Numbered from the stretch's first letter, positions 16,246-25,301 are shown. The stretch is 64,000 bases of DNA from Gammaproteobacteria bacterium (GCA_024234895.1 JACKNJ010000002.1:501001-565000), one strand, 5' to 3'. The notes: generated by a model not told the origin, from the sequence alone. Numbers and translations are program-made.

Positions 16246-18402
16246 ATGCCACGCCGCGTCCTCGCCATTCTCGCCTTCGCCTTCCTGCTGCTGATCATGC
16301 TGATCGCGGCGTTGGCGGCCTATGGCGTATTCGAAATGCGGCAGGTGCAGGGCGATCTCGAGGACGTGGTCGGTGGCAACAATGAGAAGGCGCAGCTCGC
16401 CACTGACATGCAGGTCGCCGGTTATCACCGTTCCGACGCGCTCTACGGGATGATTTCGACCCGCGATGCCTTTGCCCGCGATGAATTGTTTCTGGCCTAC
16501 AACCGGGCGGGTTTCGAAGTCGGTCTCACGCGCAACCGCTTCCGCGAACTGGCCCTGACCCCGGCCGAACAACGGGTCTTCGATCGCCAGAGCAAGCTGA
16601 TCGAGCGCGTCGTCACCTTGCAGGATCGCGTGGTCGACCTGGTCAACGCGGAGGATTTCGCAACCGCCCGCGATCTGCTTTCGAGCGAGGTGATTCCGCT
16701 GCAGGACGCGATCAATGACACCTTCGCGGAGATTCGCGGCCTGGAGATGCTGGCCAACGGCGTGGCGCTGGCCGAGGCGCGCGCGACGGTCGATGGCGCG
16801 GTGCGATGGGCGCTGGTGCTCGGCGTCCTCAGTCTCGTCATCGCCGTGCCGCTGACCGTGGTGGTCTACCGGGTGATCGCCAATCAGGCCCGCGCGATCG
16901 AGGCCCAGGTGACCGCGTTGCAGGAGGCGCGCCGCGCCGCCGAGCAGGCCAATCGCGCCAAGAGCGAGTTCCTGGCAGTGATGAGTCACGAGATCCGCAC
17001 GCCGATGAACGGGGTGCTGGGCATGGTGCAGATGCTCCAGGGCACGTCCCTCGATGGCGACCAGCGCGGCTATCTCGAGACCATCGCCGGCTGCGGCGAG
17101 AACCTGCTGACGCTGGTCAACGATCTGCTCGACCTGGCCAAGATCGAGGCCGATCGCCTGCAACTCGAGCAGGTTGCGTTCGACCCGCGCCGCCTGCTCG
17201 ACGCGGTGATCCTGATCCTGCGCCCGCGCGCCGAGGAAAAGGGCATCGCGCTGCGCGCCGAGGTCGCCGACGCGGTGCCGGAGGCGGTGCTCGGTGACCC
17301 CACCCGCCTGCGTCAGGTGCTCTTCAACCTGATCGGCAATGCGGTCAAGTTCACCGCTCAGGGCGAGGTCCGGGCCTCGCTGGCCCCGGCCGGGTCCGCG
17401 CGCGATGACGCGGTTGTCCTGCGTTTCGCGGTGGTCGATACCGGTATCGGCATCGAACCGGAGCGGAAGGCTGCCCTGTTCGAGGCGTTCGTGCAGGCCG
17501 ACAGCAGCATCGCGCGCCGCTTCGGCGGCACCGGGCTGGGTCTGAACATCAGCCAGCGGCTGGTCAACGCGATGGGGGGGCGGATCGAGGTCGAATCCAC
17601 GCCGGGCGAGGGCAGTCGCTTCCACTTCACATTGTCGATGTCGACCGCCGTGGCTCCGGTGGCGGCCCCCGACCCGGCACCCGCCGGCGGACTGCGACCC
17701 CTCGCGGTGCTCGTCGTCGACGACGATCGCGTCAACCGCCTGGTCGCCGAAGGGCTGCTGATGCGCGCCGGACATCGGGTCACGGCGGTCGATGGTGGCG
17801 CGGCGGCGCTCGATGTCTGTCGCGAGCGCCGCTTCGACGCCATCCTGATGGACGTGCACATGGCCGCCATGGATGGCCTGGAGACCACCCGACGGCTGCG
17901 CGCGAACGGCATCGGCGTGCCGATCATCGGGCTCACCGCCAGTGTCGGCGCGGAGATGGAGGCCGGCGCGCGCGCCGCCGGCATGGATGCGGTCGCGTCC
18001 AAACCCTTCCGCATCGAGGATCTGTTGCACGTGATCGACGCCAGTGTCGAAGCCAACGCGGTGGCCGCAGAGGACGCGTCGGTGATCGATCCCGACGCCA
18101 GCGAGCGCGTGCGAAAGTCCATCGGCGACGAGGCCTTCCGCGAGCTGGTGACCATCTATCGCGACAGCAGCACGCAGATGGTGGCCGAGATGGCGACCGC
18201 CTGGGAACGCCGCGACGCCGTCGAGATTGCCTTCAAGGCCCATCGGCTGGCCGGCGCCTCCCTGTCGCTGGGCTTGACCGAGGTGGCGCGGGCGGCGGCC
18301 CGGATCGAGCGGCTGGCCGGCGGTGCGGATGGACTCGGGCCGGGTTGTCTCGATGGCCTGGTCGCCGCTCACGCGCGGGCGCTGGCTGCCCTGCCGGGCT
18401 GA
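16246..18402 (+). CDS. Membrane hybrid sensor histidine kinase (HK-REC-Hpt)
   Basis: This 718-residue protein has a full internal phosphorelay. A first TM helix is at ~8-30, an extracytoplasmic sensor of ~150 residues follows, and a second TM helix is at ~188-212. The HisKA domain has H248 in VMSHEIRTPMNG. The HATPase domain has the N box FNLIGNAVKF, DTGIGIEP and FGGTGLGLNI. A receiver domain carries the acidic VVDDDR and phospho-acceptor D536 in ILMDVHMAAMDG. A C-terminal Hpt domain has H666 in AFKAHRLAGASLSLG. This is the TorS/BarA-like architecture. No response-regulator gene is adjacent, so the output partner is elsewhere. The signal is unknown, and the envelope genes downstream are only a weak clue. 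Confidence 0.92.
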   Translation: MPRRVLAILAFAFLLLIMLIAALAAYGVFEMRQVQGDLEDVVGGNNEKAQLATDMQVAGYHRSDALYGMISTRDAFARDELFLAYNRAGFEVGLTRNRFRELALTPAEQRVFDRQSKLIERVVTLQDRVVDLVNAEDFATARDLLSSEVIPLQDAINDTFAEIRGLEMLANGVALAEARATVDGAVRWALVLGVLSLVIAVPLTVVVYRVIANQARAIEAQVTALQEARRAAEQANRAKSEFLAVMSHEIRTPMNGVLGMVQMLQGTSLDGDQRGYLETIAGCGENLLTLVNDLLDLAKIEADRLQLEQVAFDPRRLLDAVILILRPRAEEKGIALRAEVADAVPEAVLGDPTRLRQVLFNLIGNAVKFTAQGEVRASLAPAGSARDDAVVLRFAVVDTGIGIEPERKAALFEAFVQADSSIARRFGGTGLGLNISQRLVNAMGGRIEVESTPGEGSRFHFTLSMSTAVAPVAAPDPAPAGGLRPLAVLVVDDDRVNRLVAEGLLMRAGHRVTAVDGGAAALDVCRERRFDAILMDVHMAAMDGLETTRRLRANGIGVPIIGLTASVGAEMEAGARAAGMDAVASKPFRIEDLLHVIDASVEANAVAAEDASVIDPDASERVRKSIGDEAFRELVTIYRDSSTQMVAEMATAWERRDAVEIAFKAHRLAGASLSLGLTEVARAAARIERLAGGADGLGPGCLDGLVAAHARALAALPG

Positions 18403-18567
18403 TTTCGCGCAGCCACTGACCTGCGCGGGATTCGCAATCCGCGCAAGGAGTCTGTAGAAATACGCCGGCCCGCGGCGCGCATGGCGCGCGCGGCCTCCAC
18501 GGACAACAATCACTACACTTCGGAACGTTTCTCGCCTCGCCGAGACCTGCCCCACGCGGAGACCGCC

Positions 18568-20175
18568 ATGTCGGTTGAAGAAGACCTGAATCGAGCCGCC
18601 CGGAAAGTCGGCAAGCAGCGCAACATGGTCCTGGTCGCGTTGCTGGCCGTGATCGCCCTCGGGATGTACCTGGGCAGTGCCGGCATAGAGGAAGACCTGC
18701 AAGCGCGCAGCGCCGCCGCGTTGAACGATGCCGCCTTGCCGGTCGAGCGCATCAACGTCGGCGTCGAAGGCCGCACCGCCCGGTTGACCGGCTTTGCCGA
18801 CAGCCAGCGCGAGGCGGACGACGCGGTCGCGGCGATCGCCGCCGTCGACGGCATCGGCACGATCGAGAATTTCCTCCAGGTCAGACAGTCCCCGTTGCTG
18901 ACCGGCCCGGCCGGCGAACCGCCGAACGCCGCCGCCGAACTGATGGCGACCGCGCCGGAAGCGGGGCAGCAGGAGTCGAACCCCGCCGAAGCCGATCCGG
19001 TGCCCGTGACCACCGCACCGATCGTCAGCAGCGTGTCGCACCTGCGCGCCGAGTGGGACAACGGGCGCCTGACCCTGACCGGTGTGCTCGGCAGCGCCGC
19101 CGAACATCGTCTTGTGCAGAGTGCGGTCGCCGGCCCCTATCGCGATGCGACCGTGGTCGACCAGGTCGCCGTGCAGCCGGGTCTGCCGCCCGCCGACTGG
19201 CTGGGCGGATTCGCCGCACATCTGCCGAGTCTGCGTGCGCGCGGCAGCGCGTCGATGGAATCCAGCGCCGCCGGTCTGCATCCGGTCGAGCCAGGGCAGC
19301 CGGTCTACGTGGTGGCTGCGGATGCCGAACCGGCAGTGGAGGCGACAGCGTCCGCGCCGGAACCGGTTGCCGAGGTGGTGGTCGAGCCGGCTCCCGGCGT
19401 GGAGGCCGCTCCCGCGGTCGCGGAATCGCAGGCGCCCGTGGCCGCCAGCCAGAACTGGCTGCATCTGCGCAGTCAGATGGGGCGCGTCGCGATCAGCGGC
19501 ACGCTGGGCAGCGAGCGTGAACGCCAGGCACTGGCCAGCGCGTTGCGCATCGTCTATCCGCCCAGCGTCACCTGGAACAGCGTGCGCATCGGCGATCAGC
19601 CGGAGCAGACCGGCTGGCTGGATGCGATGAATTCGCTGTGGGCGCTGCTGCAACCGATCGAATTGCTGGATATCGAGATTTCGGCGCGCGGGGTGAACAT
19701 CAGCGGCTGGACGCCGAGCGAGGATCAGAGTCGCCGCATCATGGTCACCCTCACCGAGAAGTTCGCGCCGCTGCCGGTCGACAGCGCGCTGCGCAGCATC
19801 CAGTCGCAGACCGAGAGCTACGCGGCCGCCGACCAGTTCAATCACGGCTATGCGAACGCCATCGGTTTCGCGCGGGACGGCGTGAGCCTTTCCTGGGCGG
19901 GTCACGTGACGCTCGCGCAGATCGCCAAGCGGCTGCGCCGGCAGCCGGCGGTGCGCCTGCAGATCGGCGTGCACACCGATGGCCGTGGCGATGCCGAGGC
20001 CAATCGCCTGCTGACCGAGAAGCGGGCGGAGTCGATCGCCGCCAAGCTGCTCGAACTCGGTGTCGGCGCCGATCAGATCAAGGCTGTCGGATTCGGCTCC
20101 AGCCGACCCCTCGCGGACAATCTCAGCCCCGTCGGACGGGCGCTGAACCGCCGCGTCGTCTTCAGCCCGCTTTGA
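18568..20175 (+). CDS. OmpA-family protein with N-terminal anchor and BON-like repeats
   Basis: This 535-residue protein starts at ATG 18568; upstream in-frame codons back to 18481 look like leader. A TM helix near residues 20-40 anchors it. Three repeated BON-like modules follow (INVGVEGRTARLTGFADSQREADDAV; LRAEWDNGRLTLTGVLGSAAEHRLV; LRSQMGRVAISGTLGSERERQAL), with a Glu/Ala/Pro-rich linker. The C-terminal OmpA-like domain holds the peptidoglycan-binding pattern VHTDGRGDAEANRLLTEKRAESIAAKL and GFGSSRPLADN. The BON plus OmpA arrangement resembles mycobacterial ArfA/OmpATb. It probably ties the inner membrane to the cell wall. The next gene follows after 38 bases. Confidence 0.87.
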   Translation: MSVEEDLNRAARKVGKQRNMVLVALLAVIALGMYLGSAGIEEDLQARSAAALNDAALPVERINVGVEGRTARLTGFADSQREADDAVAAIAAVDGIGTIENFLQVRQSPLLTGPAGEPPNAAAELMATAPEAGQQESNPAEADPVPVTTAPIVSSVSHLRAEWDNGRLTLTGVLGSAAEHRLVQSAVAGPYRDATVVDQVAVQPGLPPADWLGGFAAHLPSLRARGSASMESSAAGLHPVEPGQPVYVVAADAEPAVEATASAPEPVAEVVVEPAPGVEAAPAVAESQAPVAASQNWLHLRSQMGRVAISGTLGSERERQALASALRIVYPPSVTWNSVRIGDQPEQTGWLDAMNSLWALLQPIELLDIEISARGVNISGWTPSEDQSRRIMVTLTEKFAPLPVDSALRSIQSQTESYAAADQFNHGYANAIGFARDGVSLSWAGHVTLAQIAKRLRRQPAVRLQIGVHTDGRGDAEANRLLTEKRAESIAAKLLELGVGADQIKAVGFGSSRPLADNLSPVGRALNRRVVFSPL

Positions 20176-20213
20176 ACGAAGCCACGGCAAACACTTTCTA
20201 GGAGAGAACAACC

Positions 20214-21080
20214 ATGTTCTACGTGATGAGCGAAATCCTGATCTATCTCGTTCTGGCGGCCGGGCTGGGCTTCCTGCTGGGCTGGCTGGAACGCGGCAAG
20301 CGCGGGCTGGGCGACCTGGAGGGGCGCGTCAAGCGCGAGGCGCAGAACATGCGCAACGAACATTCCGCGCTCAACAACAAGATTGCGACCCTGGAGGCCA
20401 AGCTCGACAACGCCAAGAAGGACGTGCTCGAGGCGCGCGCCAACGCCGACAAGGCGGAAAAGGACACCGCCGCCGTGAAGGCCGATCTGCTCAAGGCGCG
20501 TACCGAGGCCGAGTCGATCCGTGGCGAGCTCGATGCCGCCGAATCACGCGCCGGCAGCCTGCAATCCGAGGCCAGCCAGGCGCGCGGTGCGCATGAGGCC
20601 GCGCAGGCTCGGATCGCCAGCCTGGAAAAGGAACTGAGCCACGCCAGACAGGCCGTCGCCGCACCGAAGGAAGACGTGAACTCGCTGGAGAAGGACCTGG
20701 AAGCCGCGCAGGTGGAACTGGCTGCCGCGCTGAGCGGTGGCGCGCCGGGCAAGACTCCGGTGAGGCTGCCGGAGAAGCCGGCGGCGAAGAAGAGCGTGGT
20801 CAAGCCCGCCGCCGAGAAAGCGGCGCCGAAACCGGCCGCCAAACCGGTCGCCAAAGTGGCCGAGAAGGATGACCTGAAACTCATCAAGGGCATCGGTCCG
20901 GTGCTGGAAAAGAAGCTCAACGCCATGGGCATCACCAGCTACGCGCAGATCGCGAAGATGAGCGATGCCGAGATGGGCAAGATCAACGAGCAGCTCAATT
21001 TCAAGGATCGCCACGTTCGCGACGACTGGAAGGGCAAGGCCGCCAAGGCGCATGCCGAGAAGTACGGCAAGGCGCCTTGA
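20214..21080 (+). CDS. Membrane-anchored coiled-coil protein with C-terminal helix-hairpin-helix domain
   Basis: The product has 288 residues. One TM helix at ~5-25 is followed by a long Ala/Glu/Lys coiled coil (~40-180), a Lys/Ala/Pro linker (KPAAEKAAPKPAAKPVAKV) and a compact C-terminal domain. The start of that domain (DLKLIKGIGPVLEKKLNAMGITSYAQIAKMSD) is a helix-hairpin-helix often annotated as 5' nuclease-like. No catalytic nuclease residues are visible, so non-specific nucleic-acid or protein contact is more likely than cleavage. It lies between the BON/OmpA protein and a small cytoplasmic protein, spaced as an operon. Confidence 0.82.
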   Translation: MFYVMSEILIYLVLAAGLGFLLGWLERGKRGLGDLEGRVKREAQNMRNEHSALNNKIATLEAKLDNAKKDVLEARANADKAEKDTAAVKADLLKARTEAESIRGELDAAESRAGSLQSEASQARGAHEAAQARIASLEKELSHARQAVAAPKEDVNSLEKDLEAAQVELAAALSGGAPGKTPVRLPEKPAAKKSVVKPAAEKAAPKPAAKPVAKVAEKDDLKLIKGIGPVLEKKLNAMGITSYAQIAKMSDAEMGKINEQLNFKDRHVRDDWKGKAAKAHAEKYGKAP

Positions 21081-21090
21081 GCCGCTGACG

Positions 21091-21651
21091 ATGGCGGTGC
21101 TGCCGGAGAAGAAGGCGCAGATCGTCCAGTTCCATGCCGCGCTGATCCTGCGCACCGTGCAGGCCTGCCAGCGGCGCGAGCTGCGCGCGCAACTCGAACC
21201 CGTGCTCGATCAGTCCGCCCGCAACGGCTGGACGCAACTGGTCGCGGCGCTGCGCCGCATCCTCGACGGCAGCCGCGATGCGGCGCTGCTCAAAGGGCTG
21301 GATGACGAGGACCACGCGATCGTCGAGGCCGTGCTCAATGGCCTGCGCGATCCGGGAACGCTGCCCAGACCGCAGCCGCAGGGTAACGCGAACCTCGCCG
21401 CCGCCGGTCTGGCCGGCGTGATTCACGCTGCCGGCAGCGGCGACGCGCAGGCCCTGCGGATGGTTGCCGGCATGGCCGAACAGATGAGCGCGGCGGGCGG
21501 CCCGATGGCGCAGGTGGCGGCGCTGGTGCGGCCCTTGGTGAACGGCGAGCGTGATCCCGACCAGCTGCTCGAGGGTCGCGCAGTCGACGCCGGCACCCGT
21601 GATCTCGTGCTCGCGATCGTCGCCGAGCTGCGCAAGCTCACCCCCCAATGA
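21091..21651 (+). CDS. Hypothetical cytoplasmic protein
   Basis: This 186-residue protein starts at ATG 21091, 10 bases after the previous stop. It is helical and rich in Ala, Arg and Leu, without a signal peptide or TM segment. A central stretch (NLAAAGLAGVIHAAGSGDAQALRMVAGMAEQM) could form an amphipathic helical pair. It is not recognised as a named family. Gene order (BON/OmpA, coiled-coil HhH, this gene, ElyC-like) suggests an envelope-related operon. Codon use matches its neighbours. Confidence 0.65.
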   Translation: MAVLPEKKAQIVQFHAALILRTVQACQRRELRAQLEPVLDQSARNGWTQLVAALRRILDGSRDAALLKGLDDEDHAIVEAVLNGLRDPGTLPRPQPQGNANLAAAGLAGVIHAAGSGDAQALRMVAGMAEQMSAAGGPMAQVAALVRPLVNGERDPDQLLEGRAVDAGTRDLVLAIVAELRKLTPQ

Positions 21652-21676
21652 CGCACGGCATCGGCACAGTTCACCA

Positions 21677-22438
21677 ATGCTGATCACCCAACTCGTGTAC
21701 GGGCTGCTGTTTCCGCCCGCGCTGCTGATCCTGCTGTACGTGGCCGGCTTGCTGCTTTGGCAGCGGCGTCCCGGCACCGCGCGCGGCATGGTCGTCGCGG
21801 CGACCGTGTTGCTGGTCCTGGCTACCAACCCCAATGTGGTCGACAGCCTGAAACGCGCCGTCGAGGTGAGTACGCCAATCAGTGCGGAGGGGATCGCTGA
21901 CGCCCAGGCGATCGTCATTCTCGGGGGCGGTCGCAATACCGACGCGGTCGAATATGGCGGTGGCGATCAGGTGTCCACGTTCTCGCTGATCCGCGCGCGC
22001 TACGGCGCGTGGCTGGCACGACGCACTGGTCTGCCTGTCCTGCTGACGGGCGGCGCGGTACGGGGCGAGGAGGTATCCGAGGCCGGGTTGATGGCCCGGC
22101 TGCTGGAGGAGGAATTCGGCGTGCCGGTCCGCTGGCGCGAGGAACACAGCCGCACCACTTACGAGAATGCGGTGAACAGCGCCGCGATGCTGAAGGCCGA
22201 GGGCATCGGTCGCATTGCCCTCGTCACCAGCGCCTTGCACATGCGCCGCTCGGTGGAGGCCTTCGAGAAACAGGGCCTGATCGTGCATGCGGCGCCGACC
22301 GACATCACCTCCCGGGAAGACGATCCGCACTCGCGTTGGTTGGACGGCTTTCTGCCCAGGGCTGGCGAGCTGCGCGAGTTCACCCTTGTCCTGCACGAGA
22401 TCGTCGGGCGGATCTGGTATCGACTGCGCTACTACTGA
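21677..22438 (+). CDS. ElyC/SanA/YdcF-family membrane protein (DUF218)
   Basis: The product has 253 residues. Two N-terminal TM helices (about 5-27 and 35-52) precede a DUF218 domain with the typical blocks IVILGGGRNTDAVEYGG, LLTGGAVRGEEVSEAGLM, RTTYENAVNSAAML and ALVTSALHMRRSVEAF. Two helices plus this domain match ElyC, which influences undecaprenyl-phosphate use in peptidoglycan assembly; the biochemical reaction is not settled. A second, soluble family member lies at 58987. The gene ends three bases before a paired inverted repeat. Confidence 0.87.
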   Translation: MLITQLVYGLLFPPALLILLYVAGLLLWQRRPGTARGMVVAATVLLVLATNPNVVDSLKRAVEVSTPISAEGIADAQAIVILGGGRNTDAVEYGGGDQVSTFSLIRARYGAWLARRTGLPVLLTGGAVRGEEVSEAGLMARLLEEEFGVPVRWREEHSRTTYENAVNSAAMLKAEGIGRIALVTSALHMRRSVEAFEKQGLIVHAAPTDITSREDDPHSRWLDGFLPRAGELREFTLVLHEIVGRIWYRLRYY

Positions 22439-22440
22439 CC

Positions 22441-22586
22441 GTAGGGCGGAACCCGCAGGGGTTCCGCCGTGCAACGCCCGGAAGCCTCACCATAACCCCG
22501 TGCTTACGTCCGCTGTTCGCACGCGCATGGCCCGGTCGGCAAAGGTTCGACGCGTTCCGGCGGAACCCCTCCGGGTTCCGCCCTAC
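22441..22586. repeat. Paired inverted repeat, GTAGGGCGGAACCCG family
   Basis: The left arm GTAGGGCGGAACCCGCAGGG and its inverted partner enclose about 90 bases. Each arm has an internal dyad (CGGAACCC...GGGTTCCG). The last bases of the right arm supply the TAG stop of the leftward M14-like gene. A second copy of the family is at 36542. Confidence 0.88.
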
Positions 22587-23632
22587 TGGTCCTTACGCGC
22601 CCAGTGATCCACCGGCACGCGCTCCATCAGATAGCACAGGCAATCCTGACGGATCACCCGTTCGTCCAGCGTCAGCATCGACGGCATGACCCGGCGCCGG
22701 GTGCGCAACTCCCCATCGCGGATCTCGAAATAACGATCGCCGACCGGATCGCCGTCCTCGCTGATCGCCATCACCGGCGTGTCGCAGCCGGGCGCGACCT
22801 GCCCGAACGCGACTCCCGCCGGCAGCTCGCGGAAATTCATGTGGTCGATGTCGCGCAGCAGGGCGAGATCGATGCCCTCGGCGAGCCCGTCGAAACCGAA
22901 ACGGGTGCGATCCGGCACGGTCACGATCGCGACGGTGTGGAACAGGTCCATGTCGTGTTCCGGCATCGGGTGTTCCGGATGCGCGGCCAGGTTGAGTGCC
23001 GCGTCCAGATACTCGAAGGCGTGTTCAACACTGCCGGCCGCCCCCGGCTGCCCGCATTCCACGGTCACCGACGGACACAGCTCCGCCATCGCGATCGACG
23101 CCACGCCCTGTGGCCGGATGAAGTACACGACCGTGCGCGAGAACAGGGTGGCGAGGTGGAAGAATCGCGAGTCCAGCACGTTCACGCAGGCGTAATGCGG
23201 GTTCAGACCGGTGTTGTTGTGCACGTCGATGCTCGCGAACACGCGGCGTTCCCGCATCTGCGCGACCACCTCCGCCATCGCCGCCGCCTCCGCACTGCCG
23301 GCATGCGCGCCGCCCGGCCAGACGCGGTTGAAGTCCGGCTGTCCGTCCAGCCGGCGCAGGCCGTGGCGTGCCGCATCGACGTTGCCGATCAGGATCGACA
23401 GCGCGCGCGGTAGCTCCCGATCCGCGTACTTGGTCAGCAGGCGTTTGACCGCCTCGAAGCCGGTGTCCTCGTTGCCGTGCAGCAGCGCGGAAACGAACAG
23501 CGGTTCGGGGCGACGACCGGGAAGGTGGATCAGGGTCGGCCCGCCGAGCAGATCGGCCAGCCCGGCCGCGCGGGCATCGAGCAGGCCGTCGGGGACGGCA
23601 TCGAGCACGCGCAGGGAGAGGGGATTGGGCAT
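22583..23632 (-). CDS. Succinylglutamate desuccinylase/aspartoacylase-family (M14-like) hydrolase
   Basis: The product has 349 residues. Zinc-ligand motifs typical of the family are present: LHGNEDTG (His and Glu ligands), SIDVHNNTG (third His) and the catalytic-Glu region VTVECGQPG. Members remove acyl or aminoacyl groups from small amides or act as carboxypeptidase-like enzymes; this one is too divergent to name the substrate. The C-terminal half is a beta domain. The stop codon falls inside the repeat at 22583-22585, suggesting the repeat replaced or trimmed the original 3' end. It is transcribed away from ppa. Confidence 0.82.
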   Translation of the reverse strand: MPNPLSLRVLDAVPDGLLDARAAGLADLLGGPTLIHLPGRRPEPLFVSALLHGNEDTGFEAVKRLLTKYADRELPRALSILIGNVDAARHGLRRLDGQPDFNRVWPGGAHAGSAEAAAMAEVVAQMRERRVFASIDVHNNTGLNPHYACVNVLDSRFFHLATLFSRTVVYFIRPQGVASIAMAELCPSVTVECGQPGAAGSVEHAFEYLDAALNLAAHPEHPMPEHDMDLFHTVAIVTVPDRTRFGFDGLAEGIDLALLRDIDHMNFRELPAGVAFGQVAPGCDTPVMAISEDGDPVGDRYFEIRDGELRTRRRVMPSMLTLDERVIRQDCLCYLMERVPVDHWARKDQ

Positions 23633-23659
23633 CGTGATGGCGAAGGGAAGGAGAAGCGG

Positions 23660-23688
23660 CGGGCAGGTGGGAAATCGGCGCCTATAAT
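23660..23688 (+). promoter_or_regulatory. Probable sigma70 promoter of ppa
   Basis: A perfect -10 hexamer TATAAT is at 23683-23688, 39 bases before the ppa start. The -35 region (around 23660) is weak. Confidence 0.55.
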
Positions 23689-23726
23689 CGGCCTTTTCCC
23701 GTCACCCAAGCGAAGGCAAACATAGC

Positions 23727-24275
23727 ATGAACCTGGATAGAGTCGGCCCGGGCGACAACGCGCCGGACGAGATCAACGTCATCGTCGAAATCCCCGCGCA
23801 CAGCGACCCGGTCAAGTACGAAGTGGATAAGGAAACCGGCGCGATGTTCGTGGACCGCTTCATGAACACGGCGATGTTCTATCCCTGCAATTACGGCTAT
23901 GTCCCGCATACGCTGTCGGACGATGGCGACCCGGTCGACGTGCTCGTCGTCACCCCGATGCCGGTCATTTCCGGCGCGGTCATCCGCTGCCGCCCGGTCG
24001 CGGTGCTGAAGATGACCGACGAAGCCGGCCAGGACGCCAAGGTCCTCGCCGTGCCGCTGACCAAGCTGTGCAAGCTTTACAAGAACGCCGACGGCCCCGA
24101 GCACATGCCCTCGCAACTGCTCGACCAGATCGCGCACTTCTTCGAGCACTACAAGGACCTGGAGCCCGGCAAGTGGGTCAAGGTCGACGGCTGGGGCGGC
24201 ATCGAGGACGCCAAGAAGGAGATCACCGATTCCATCAAGCGCTACCAGAAAGCGCCGGAGAAACCGGCGTTCTGA
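23727..24275 (+). CDS. ppa: Inorganic pyrophosphatase
   Basis: This 182-residue family I soluble pyrophosphatase hydrolyses pyrophosphate to phosphate and so pulls biosynthetic reactions forward. It has the EIPAHSDPVKYEVDKETG start, the YPCNYGYVPHTL block and the metal-binding signature DGDPVDVLV. The length is normal. Its own -10 box lies upstream and a strong hairpin terminator directly downstream, so it is monocistronic. The integron-cassette island begins just after the terminator. Confidence 0.96.
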   Translation: MNLDRVGPGDNAPDEINVIVEIPAHSDPVKYEVDKETGAMFVDRFMNTAMFYPCNYGYVPHTLSDDGDPVDVLVVTPMPVISGAVIRCRPVAVLKMTDEAGQDAKVLAVPLTKLCKLYKNADGPEHMPSQLLDQIAHFFEHYKDLEPGKWVKVDGWGGIEDAKKEITDSIKRYQKAPEKPAF

Positions 24276-24297
24276 TCCGGCCTTACCGATATGGAAC

Positions 24298-24328
24298 AAA
24301 AAACGCCGGGCATGCCCCGGCGTTTTTG
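24298..24328 (+). terminator. Rho-independent terminator of ppa
   Basis: Stem AAACGCCGGG/CCCCGGCGTTT with a CATG-type loop, followed by TTTTT. It is A-rich on the left, so it may act in both directions. Confidence 0.9.
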
Positions 24329-24365
24329 CTTATGCGGAAATAGATGCTTGGGGCGTGAAGCGGAA

Positions 24366-24447
24366 ATCTAACGCCGCAAATAACCGGACGCAAAAAGCGG
24401 AGCGCAGCGTAGCTTTTTGCGGTCCGAGTTAATTTGCATTGTTATGC
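24366..24447 (-). other. Integron attC site 1
   Basis: Read on the minus strand the site runs R'' GCATAAC, L'' region, a near-perfect hairpin (GCAAAAAGC...GCTTTTTGC), L' region, then R' GTTAGAT. The outer boxes pair imperfectly because R' carries the first bases of the next unit. Rebuilding the free cassette (G plus TTATGC from its other end) gives GTTATGC, the exact complement of this R''. It follows the TPR gene, whose stop codon overlaps it. Confidence 0.88.
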
Positions 24448-25203
24448 CCTATATTCAGTCAAAGCTTTAAAATCTGAGTCATTGCGTAGCGATTCAAAAT
24501 CAGGGTCCTTTGTAGCTAAGGATCTATACGTAGGGAACAATTCTATTGCTTTTGCCAAATCGTTTAATATTTGTGTTTTTTCTTTGCCAAGTAAGGCTCC
24601 ATAGCATGCTCTGTTGTACCAAGCTGTCTGATGCGATGGTTCTATAGAAATCAACTTATCCACCATATTCCATGCGTCATTTATCCGACCTAGCCGTTTT
24701 AGAACAAAGCCCTTCCCAAGCAATGCTCCTTTGCTGTCAGGATTGACTTTTAATGCATGATCATAATAAAGCAATGCCTCTTCATATAAATTGTTGTTGC
24801 GAAAAAACAATGCCTGCTCCAAAAAGCCACTGCTTTTTTCATGCAATTTTATTTGTTCCACATCGGACGATACTTGTTGGATTTGTTTCGATAAGTTATC
24901 TGTCATTTTTTGCAGAAGCCCAATTCCTCCAAATCCCGCGATAATGGAAACGGCGATTGCTTTAATGAATTCGTGAGCCTCTGTTACTTTGGTGAGATCG
25001 ATGTTCAATATTGGTCCTGCAAATGCAAAGAATGCCATTGCGCTAGCAAATCCAACAATCGCATCACCAATAAATCCGAGTTCAACCTGTTTGCCACCAA
25101 TAACTCGAATTCTGTACGATGTTTCCTTGGCAATTCCAAGCACAAGTCCACCTATAGCCCCTCCAGCGGAAATGGTCAAAGCAGATGCTAGTGTAATATC
25201 CAT
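24442..25203 (-). CDS. Cassette-borne membrane protein with TPR domain
   Basis: The product has 253 residues and a far lower GC content than the flanking chromosome. Two or three hydrophobic segments (about 5-25, 46-68 and 84-100) precede a short coiled region and three to four TPR-like repeats (YEEALLYYDHALKVNPDSKGALLGKGFVLKRLG; DLAKAIELFPTYRSL). TPRs usually mediate protein contacts. No enzymatic motif is visible. The gene occupies one integron cassette between attC2 and attC1. Function is unknown; a defence or stress role would be speculation based only on location. Confidence 0.85.
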   Translation of the reverse strand: MDITLASALTISAGGAIGGLVLGIAKETSYRIRVIGGKQVELGFIGDAIVGFASAMAFFAFAGPILNIDLTKVTEAHEFIKAIAVSIIAGFGGIGLLQKMTDNLSKQIQQVSSDVEQIKLHEKSSGFLEQALFFRNNNLYEEALLYYDHALKVNPDSKGALLGKGFVLKRLGRINDAWNMVDKLISIEPSHQTAWYNRACYGALLGKEKTQILNDLAKAIELFPTYRSLATKDPDFESLRNDSDFKALTEYRA

Positions 25204-25221
25204 TCTTCAATACCTTTGACT

Positions 25222-25301
25222 GGCATAACGGCTCGGTTCAGGCGCCCGTGGAAGCGGCTCGGCCGCTTTCACGGGTCGGCTGGAACTGATAGTTAGATGC
25301 C
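25222..25301 (-). other. Integron attC site 2
   Basis: On the minus strand the site has R'' ATCTAAC, a long hairpin (CCCGTGAAAGCGGC ... GCCGCTTCCACGGGC) and R' GTTATGC. Rebuilding the free cassette with TTAGAT from the other end gives GTTAGAT, the exact complement of ATCTAAC. This is the pattern expected after integrase-mediated insertion. Confidence 0.88.

Noticed and set aside
16216..20211. 1331-codon open frame on the minus strand
   Set aside because: It is antisense to the histidine kinase and BON/OmpA genes, which have clear domains. Long antisense frames are expected in high-GC codon usage and the product has no family features.
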